A stretch of DNA of 64,000 nt, from positions 19,965 through 83,964 of the forward strand of contig VXOR01000041.1 in the NCBI GenBank assembly GCA_009840005.1. The letters are read 5' to 3'. Positions 60,089-64,000 of this stretch are shown one piece after another. Source of the DNA: Gemmatimonadota bacterium (GTDB lineage Bacteria > Latescibacterota > UBA2968 > UBA8231). Made by a program: the position numbers and the translations under genes. The notes below the pieces were generated by a model. That model had not been told where the DNA came from. It did not search any database and worked only from the letters and a program-made list of their open reading frames with translations. Within the stretch, counting starts at the first letter, position 1. The number at the start of each line of letters is the position of its first letter.

Positions 60089-60162
60089 TCCCTAATATCA
60101 CGCGCCGACTTCCGTACAGCAAGAACGCGCCCGCTGCGCCTGACATTGCCCACTATTAGGGA
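60089..60162 (+). promoter_or_regulatory. Long-range inverted repeat in the moaA upstream region
   Basis: TCCCTAATA (60089-60097) and TATTAGGGA (60154-60162) are perfect 9-base complements bracketing a GC-rich interval, ending 49 bases before moaA. This could close a structured leader RNA (a molybdenum-cofactor sensing element is conceivable) or be an operator. I cannot match it to a known riboswitch. Confidence 0.35.
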
Positions 60163-60210
60163 TTCTCTATATTTTCAAGTCTCTTTAACTCCGTCTGTGG
60201 ATGCCTTTGT

Positions 60211-61260
60211 ATGGCCCTTGAAACACCCGCCAAAACCGAGTTAGTGCGCGACCTTTTGGGCCGCCCGCTGGCCTCTTTGCGCGTGTCAGTAATCGACCGC
60301 TGCGACCTGCGCTGCCAGTACTGCATGCCCGAAGAGCACTACACTTGGCTGCCTAGTAAAGACATTCTCAACGCCTCTGAGCTTGAGCGCGTGGTCGATG
60401 CCTTCTGCGAGCTAGGCGTCCGCAGCGTCCGCCTGACCGGCGGTGAGCCGCTATTGCGCGCCGACCTGCTCGAACTCGTCGCCCGACTCACACGACTACC
60501 ACTGGTCGAGGACCTAGCGCTGACGACCAATGCGAGGCGATTGGCGCACCGGGCTGAGGCGCTGCGAGAAGCCGGATTACGGCGGATCACCGTCAGCTTG
60601 GACTCGCTACAATCGGCGCGCTTTGAGGCACTGACGCGAAGAGCCGCGCACGCCAAGGTGCTAGAGGGAATCCGCGCCGCCGCGGTGACTGGCTTTGACG
60701 TGATCAAGATCAATTCGGTCGTAATGCGCGGCTTCAACGACGACGAACTCGTGGATCTGCTCGAATTCGGACGGGAGATAGGCGCGGAGGTCCGCTTCAT
60801 CGAATACATGGATGTCGGCGGGGCCACGTACTGGTCGCTCGGAGAGGTAGTGTCGCAGCAGGAGATGCTAGCGAAACTGGAGGAGTATTACGGCCCTATC
60901 GAGCGCGAGGCAGGGCGTGGTTCTGCACCCGCAGAGCGCTTTCGCCTGCGCGACGGCACGCGCTTTGGTATCGTCGCGTCGGTCACCGAGCCGTTTTGCG
61001 GGGCCTGCGACCGCAGCCGCCTGACGGCTGACGGACTGTGGTACACGTGTCTATACGCGCAGCAGGGCACCGACTTGAAGCCTTTGCTGCGCAACGGAGC
61101 AGACCGCGAGCAACTGGTGCGACACATCCGCGCCGGGTGGGCGGGACGAACGGACCGCAGCGCCGAAGAGCGGCGCGACGATCCGCACCGCGATGTGCTC
61201 TATCAAGTCTCAGAATTACAAGCCGATCCGCACCGCGAGATGCACACTCGCGGCGGCTGA
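60211..61260 (+). CDS. moaA: GTP 3',8-cyclase (molybdenum cofactor biosynthesis)
   Basis: The 349-residue radical SAM enzyme has the N-terminal cluster CDLRCQYCMPEEH (CxxxCxxC), RLTGGEPLL, the C-terminal cluster CGACDRSRLTADGLWYTCLY (CxxC and distal Cys), and ends in the MHTRGG Gly-Gly tail needed for activity. It makes the first intermediate of molybdopterin synthesis. No other moa genes are next to it, but the position between cox accessory genes and a Mur-ligase fusion ties it to molybdenum enzymes. Confidence 0.93.
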   Translation: MALETPAKTELVRDLLGRPLASLRVSVIDRCDLRCQYCMPEEHYTWLPSKDILNASELERVVDAFCELGVRSVRLTGGEPLLRADLLELVARLTRLPLVEDLALTTNARRLAHRAEALREAGLRRITVSLDSLQSARFEALTRRAAHAKVLEGIRAAAVTGFDVIKINSVVMRGFNDDELVDLLEFGREIGAEVRFIEYMDVGGATYWSLGEVVSQQEMLAKLEEYYGPIEREAGRGSAPAERFRLRDGTRFGIVASVTEPFCGACDRSRLTADGLWYTCLYAQQGTDLKPLLRNGADREQLVRHIRAGWAGRTDRSAEERRDDPHRDVLYQVSELQADPHREMHTRGG

Positions 61261-61278
61261 GCCGCACCTTCCCTCTAC

Positions 61279-63390
61279 ATGGATTACTTTCGCGCCAAAC
61301 GCTATTTGGACGCCTTGCCCGACTGGGAGGTCGGCCGTCCAGCACTCGGGCCAATCGAGGAGTATCTGCCGAGAATGCGCGCCCTGCTGACCCGCCTCGG
61401 CGACCCGCAGACGCGCTTCAGTTCAGTCATTGTCGGCGGCACCAACGGCAAGGGAACGGTCGCTAGCTTGCTCGCCGCCATCCTAAAGGCACACGGCCAC
61501 AAGGCCGGGCTGTACACTTCGCCACACCTGCACACCCAGCGCGAGCGCATCCGCATTGACGGCGAGATTCTCAGTAAGGAACAATGGGCCGACGCCGTAT
61601 CCCACCTCGACGATTGCACCCGCGACTTTGGCCGGGAGGCCTTGGGTTCGTTTAGCAAATTCGAGGCCCTGACCGGCCTCGCGGCCCATCTCTTCGCGCA
61701 GCAGGACGTGGAGTTCGGGGTCTTTGAGGTCGGCCTTGGAGGCCGCTACGACGCGACCAACGCCTGGGACTCGGAGCTAGCCATCCTGACGGCCATCGGC
61801 CTAGACCACGTGGACCTGCTGGGCAATACGTTGGAGGAAATCGCCACCGACAAGCTTCACATAGCCCGTTCGGGTCGCTCGCTCATTACTACAGCGGCGC
61901 AGACACCGGAGGTGATGGCCCTAATCCGGCAGACCTGTACAACGCAAGGAGTGGAGTTGCAAATCGCCGGAACGGAATGGCCCTTAGGTCACCTAACGGG
62001 CCGTCCAGCGACCTACGCGGAAAATGCGCGTCTGGCCCTCGCGACGGCGCAGGGACTCGTCCAAGACCTAGAAGACGAACTAGCACACCAAGTCATAGCG
62101 GCCCATCACTGGCCGGGCCGCTTTGAAGTGGCGCAAGAAAAGCCATTGGTCTTGCTCGACGGCGCGCACAATCCAGCGGCTGCCGAGGCGTTGGCCGGGG
62201 AGTTACAGCGGCTGAGCGGAGAGCGTTCCATCGCCAATACCGGCGACGCATGGGTACTGGTCGTCGGCGCGGGAACAGGGCACGATGCCTCGGGGATTTT
62301 GCGCGCCTTAGCGCCGGTAGCACAGCGAGTCTTGCTGACTTCGTCAGACCATCCACGGGCACAGACGCCAGCGGTACTGGCAGACCTAGCACCGGACGGA
62401 CTAGCCATCGAACAGGTACCTGCAAGCAGCCAAGCTCTCAAATGCGCGCTGGCGCTAGCGGGACCCAAAGGCCGAGTCTGCGTGGCCGGGTCGCTGCACT
62501 TGGTGGCGCGGGCGCGGGAGTTTTTCTCTTTGCCCGGCGAGCGCGACGGCATCACCGAAGACATGGCGCTGGAGAATCTGGAATGCGTCGCCGAGGCGGG
62601 CCAGCGACAGGGATTCATCTGCGAGTGGATCTCGGACGACGGCACTCGGCTCAAGCTGTCGGGCGGACGGCGTCCCCTGCGCTTCTGGCGCAACAAGCAT
62701 CCCTTCAACGACTACGTCGAAGCTCGGCTCGCCGAAGACAAGGCGTACCAATACGAGGATTTCGCCGCCGCCGGATTGCCAGTCCCCGATACGCTCAAGC
62801 TCTTCAACCCACTGGCCGACGCCCGCTTCGACCGCTACAAAACCCACGCCACAGTAGCAGAGATCGTCGAAGAAGTAGTGGCGCGATTCGAGTTCCCCCT
62901 GTTGGTCAAAAAGTGCCATAGCTCACTGGCGCAGGGCGTGTTCTTAGAGCGCAACGCAACAGACCTCGGCCAGCGGCTCGAAGCCCTCTTTGCCAACAGC
63001 GGCTTTTTGGACAACATCGCGCTGGTGCAGCAATACGTGGCCGGGCCGGAGTATCGGGTCGTCGCCAGCCGCGACGAACTGTTGCTGGCCTATCGCAAGG
63101 AGAGCGAGGCCGTGGGCGCAGACGGGGACCTCAATCCGCTGCATCAAGCTACGGGGCGCGCCGTGCGCGTGGAGGACGCGGCGCTGCTAGCGCAAATGCA
63201 GCAGCTAACCGCGCAAATAGCCGGTGTGTTCTCCCTCGGTTTTTACGCCATTGACCTCATCCACGGCGCGGACGGTTTCTCCATCATCGAGATCAATCCC
63301 AACCCCATGTGCTACGCGTACAACCGCGACAACGACCGCCGGGACTTCATTCGGCTATACGAGCGGCTGCTCACCCAATTTGCCCTATAA
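61279..63390 (+). CDS. Fusion of FolC-like Mur ligase and ATP-grasp ligase
   Basis: The 703-residue protein has two ligase domains. Residues 1-425 form a folylpolyglutamate synthase-type Mur ligase: P-loop GGTNGKGT (53-60), GLGGRYDATN (152-161), GLDHVDLLGNT and LLDGAHNPAAAEAL. After a linker, residues 475-695 form an ATP-grasp domain with FPLLVKKCHSS (ATP-binding Lys), LVQQYVAGPEYRVV and the metal-binding IIEINPNPM. Cyanophycin synthetase combines the same folds, but in the opposite order. The gene starts 18 bases after moaA. One guess is sequential addition of glutamate or another amino acid to a folate-, pterin- or peptide-type substrate; the substrate is not shown by sequence. Confidence 0.85.
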   Translation: MDYFRAKRYLDALPDWEVGRPALGPIEEYLPRMRALLTRLGDPQTRFSSVIVGGTNGKGTVASLLAAILKAHGHKAGLYTSPHLHTQRERIRIDGEILSKEQWADAVSHLDDCTRDFGREALGSFSKFEALTGLAAHLFAQQDVEFGVFEVGLGGRYDATNAWDSELAILTAIGLDHVDLLGNTLEEIATDKLHIARSGRSLITTAAQTPEVMALIRQTCTTQGVELQIAGTEWPLGHLTGRPATYAENARLALATAQGLVQDLEDELAHQVIAAHHWPGRFEVAQEKPLVLLDGAHNPAAAEALAGELQRLSGERSIANTGDAWVLVVGAGTGHDASGILRALAPVAQRVLLTSSDHPRAQTPAVLADLAPDGLAIEQVPASSQALKCALALAGPKGRVCVAGSLHLVARAREFFSLPGERDGITEDMALENLECVAEAGQRQGFICEWISDDGTRLKLSGGRRPLRFWRNKHPFNDYVEARLAEDKAYQYEDFAAAGLPVPDTLKLFNPLADARFDRYKTHATVAEIVEEVVARFEFPLLVKKCHSSLAQGVFLERNATDLGQRLEALFANSGFLDNIALVQQYVAGPEYRVVASRDELLLAYRKESEAVGADGDLNPLHQATGRAVRVEDAALLAQMQQLTAQIAGVFSLGFYAIDLIHGADGFSIIEINPNPMCYAYNRDNDRRDFIRLYERLLTQFAL

Positions 63391-63487
63391 TCCGCAGATG
63401 GACGCAGATAGACGCAGAAAACGATCTGCATCTCGAATCGTTCATAGGACGTTTTTCGCTATGTAGGGGCAACCCTCGTGGTTGCCC
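63391..63487. repeat. Short tandem-like repeat and hairpin repeat copy 2
   Basis: Bases 63394-63418 carry three ten-base units (CGCAGATGGA, CGCAGATAGA, CGCAGAAAAC). Bases 63467-63487 form the GGGCAACC-CTCGT-GGTTGCCC hairpin, a copy of the one at 50061-50081. Both are typical small interspersed repeats. The gap before the PLP enzyme gene is otherwise empty. Confidence 0.55.
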
Positions 63488-63513
63488 GCATTAACCGCCA
63501 AAGGAATCACTTC

Positions 63514-63993
63514 ATGGATATTCAGACCCGCCTCGTCCACGCTGGCGAGGAGCGCATCAAAGGCGCGGTGGTGACGCCGATCTTTCAGAGCTCGACTTTT
63601 GTCTCGCAAGACGAGCAGGACTACGATGACATCCGCTATCTCCGCCTCAACAACACGCCCAACCACCGCGCCTTGCACGCCAAATTAGCTTCAGTCTGCG
63701 GTGGCGAGGACGCCTTGGTCGCCGGCTCGGGGATGGCGGCGATCACCACCGCATTGATGACCGTACTCAACAACGGCGATCACCTGCTGATCCAAGACTG
63801 CCTCTACGGGGGCACGCACAACTTTGTGACGCAGGATGCGCCGGGCTTGGGGCTGAGCTACGACTTTATCGCCGGCAACGCGCCTGAGACGTGGGGCGCC
63901 CCGCGGCGGCCGCGCGCGCGGGGGAGCATCGGGGAGCACAAGACCAAACACGTGTTTGTGGGCGGCGCATTGTGGGGGGGAGTAGGGGTTTGA
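63514..63993 (+). CDS. Cys/Met metabolism PLP enzyme (cystathionine gamma-synthase/lyase-like), 3' end corrupt or truncated
   Basis: The visible part starts TRLVHAGEERIKGAVVTPIF and has the domain's ITTALMTVLNNGDHLLIQDC, LYGGTHNFV and the residue VAGSGMAAI. These enzymes build or break C-S bonds. After about residue 126 (GNAPETW) the sequence becomes an unusual GC repeat, then KTKHVFV appears out of place, followed by a premature stop. The usual PLP-Lys region is absent, so the last ~110 bases are either a damaged contig end or a real truncation. ATG 63514 has an AAGGAA ribosome-binding site. Confidence 0.7.
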   Translation: MDIQTRLVHAGEERIKGAVVTPIFQSSTFVSQDEQDYDDIRYLRLNNTPNHRALHAKLASVCGGEDALVAGSGMAAITTALMTVLNNGDHLLIQDCLYGGTHNFVTQDAPGLGLSYDFIAGNAPETWGAPRRPRARGSIGEHKTKHVFVGGALWGGVGV

Positions 63994-64000
63994 GCGGCGC

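Noticed and set aside
59866..60210. Known molybdenum-cofactor riboswitch before moaA
   Set aside because: The inverted repeat is suggestive, but I cannot fit the known conserved core and much of the gap is the dispersed palindromic repeat.
1..64000. tRNA or rRNA genes
   Set aside because: I saw no TTCGAATC-type T-loop with a matching acceptor stem in any intergenic gap and no rRNA signatures; a tRNAscan-SE run would settle it.

Overview
The window is 64 kb of GC-rich, gene-dense bacterial DNA with genes on both strands, many of them in short operons with 4-bp stop/start overlaps. I see no rRNA, tRNA or CRISPR array. The gene content is several phytanoyl-CoA dioxygenase (PhyH) proteins, two enolase-superfamily dehydratases, TIM-barrel sugar isomerases, a CE15 glucuronoyl esterase, a GH99-like protein, a GMC/Gfo oxidoreductase pair, molybdenum hydroxylases and many toxin-antitoxin modules. 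This resembles genomes of uncultured heterotrophs such as Latescibacterota, Poribacteria or Entotheonella-like lineages. That placement is inference from gene content only. The last ~110 bases look like a damaged contig end.

Layout. 1-2.7 kb: hydantoinase B (cut by the window start) and a D-aminoacylase. 2.8-11.2 kb, all minus: GH99-like lipoprotein, a GNAT remnant, a frameshifted Nudix gene, a PLP decarboxylase, a terpenoid-cyclase-like toroid protein, a degenerate MBL protein, a HAD protein, a PhyH protein, a 2H phosphoesterase broken by an in-frame TAG, and an enolase-superfamily enzyme. 11.3-14.3 kb, plus: a tandem PhyH protein, a sugar isomerase and a secreted thioredoxin ending at a strong terminator. 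14.4-19 kb, minus: a PhyH / outer-membrane protein / CE15 esterase / rhamnonate-dehydratase-like / membrane-protein run. 19-27 kb: ArsC-like protein, PurN, a flippase, an adenosine-deaminase-like protein, an aldo/keto reductase, an orphan DNA methyltransferase, ATP sulfurylase and a sugar isomerase. 27.2-30.4 kb: an operon of an internally duplicated membrane protein, a GMC oxidoreductase and a Gfo/Idh dehydrogenase.

30.5-45.7 kb is the accessory, defence-like part. It holds a compact DUF262 / DUF3696-like ATPase / unknown three-gene operon, EttA, BrnT-BrnA, a HemL-like aminotransferase, a membrane protein with an XRE regulator, a Uma2 nuclease, a coiled-coil lipoprotein, a 1359-residue protein with a HigA-type HTH and a PD-(D/E)XK-like motif, and an AbiEii-type toxin pair. 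Two copies of a ~43-bp direct repeat lie about 7 kb apart, at 37.56 and 44.59 kb. AbiEi/AbiEii (51.7-53.1 kb) and MazEF (55.7-56.3 kb) follow further on.

45.7-63.4 kb is dominated by molybdenum hydroxylase biology. It holds coxM-coxL-coxS-coxG structural genes, a mocA-like cytidylyltransferase, xdhC/coxF-coxE-coxD accessory genes and moaA. Downstream of moaA is an unusual fusion of a FolC-like Mur ligase with a C-terminal ATP-grasp domain. Dispersed palindromic repeats sit between or at the ends of several of these genes.

The best candidates for undescribed biology are the three-gene operon at 30.5-33.7 kb, the HTH-nuclease-like giant at 40.4-44.5 kb with its promoter-embedded palindrome, the FolC-ATP-grasp fusion at 61.3-63.4 kb, and the membrane-repeat/GMC/Gfo operon at 27.2-30.4 kb.
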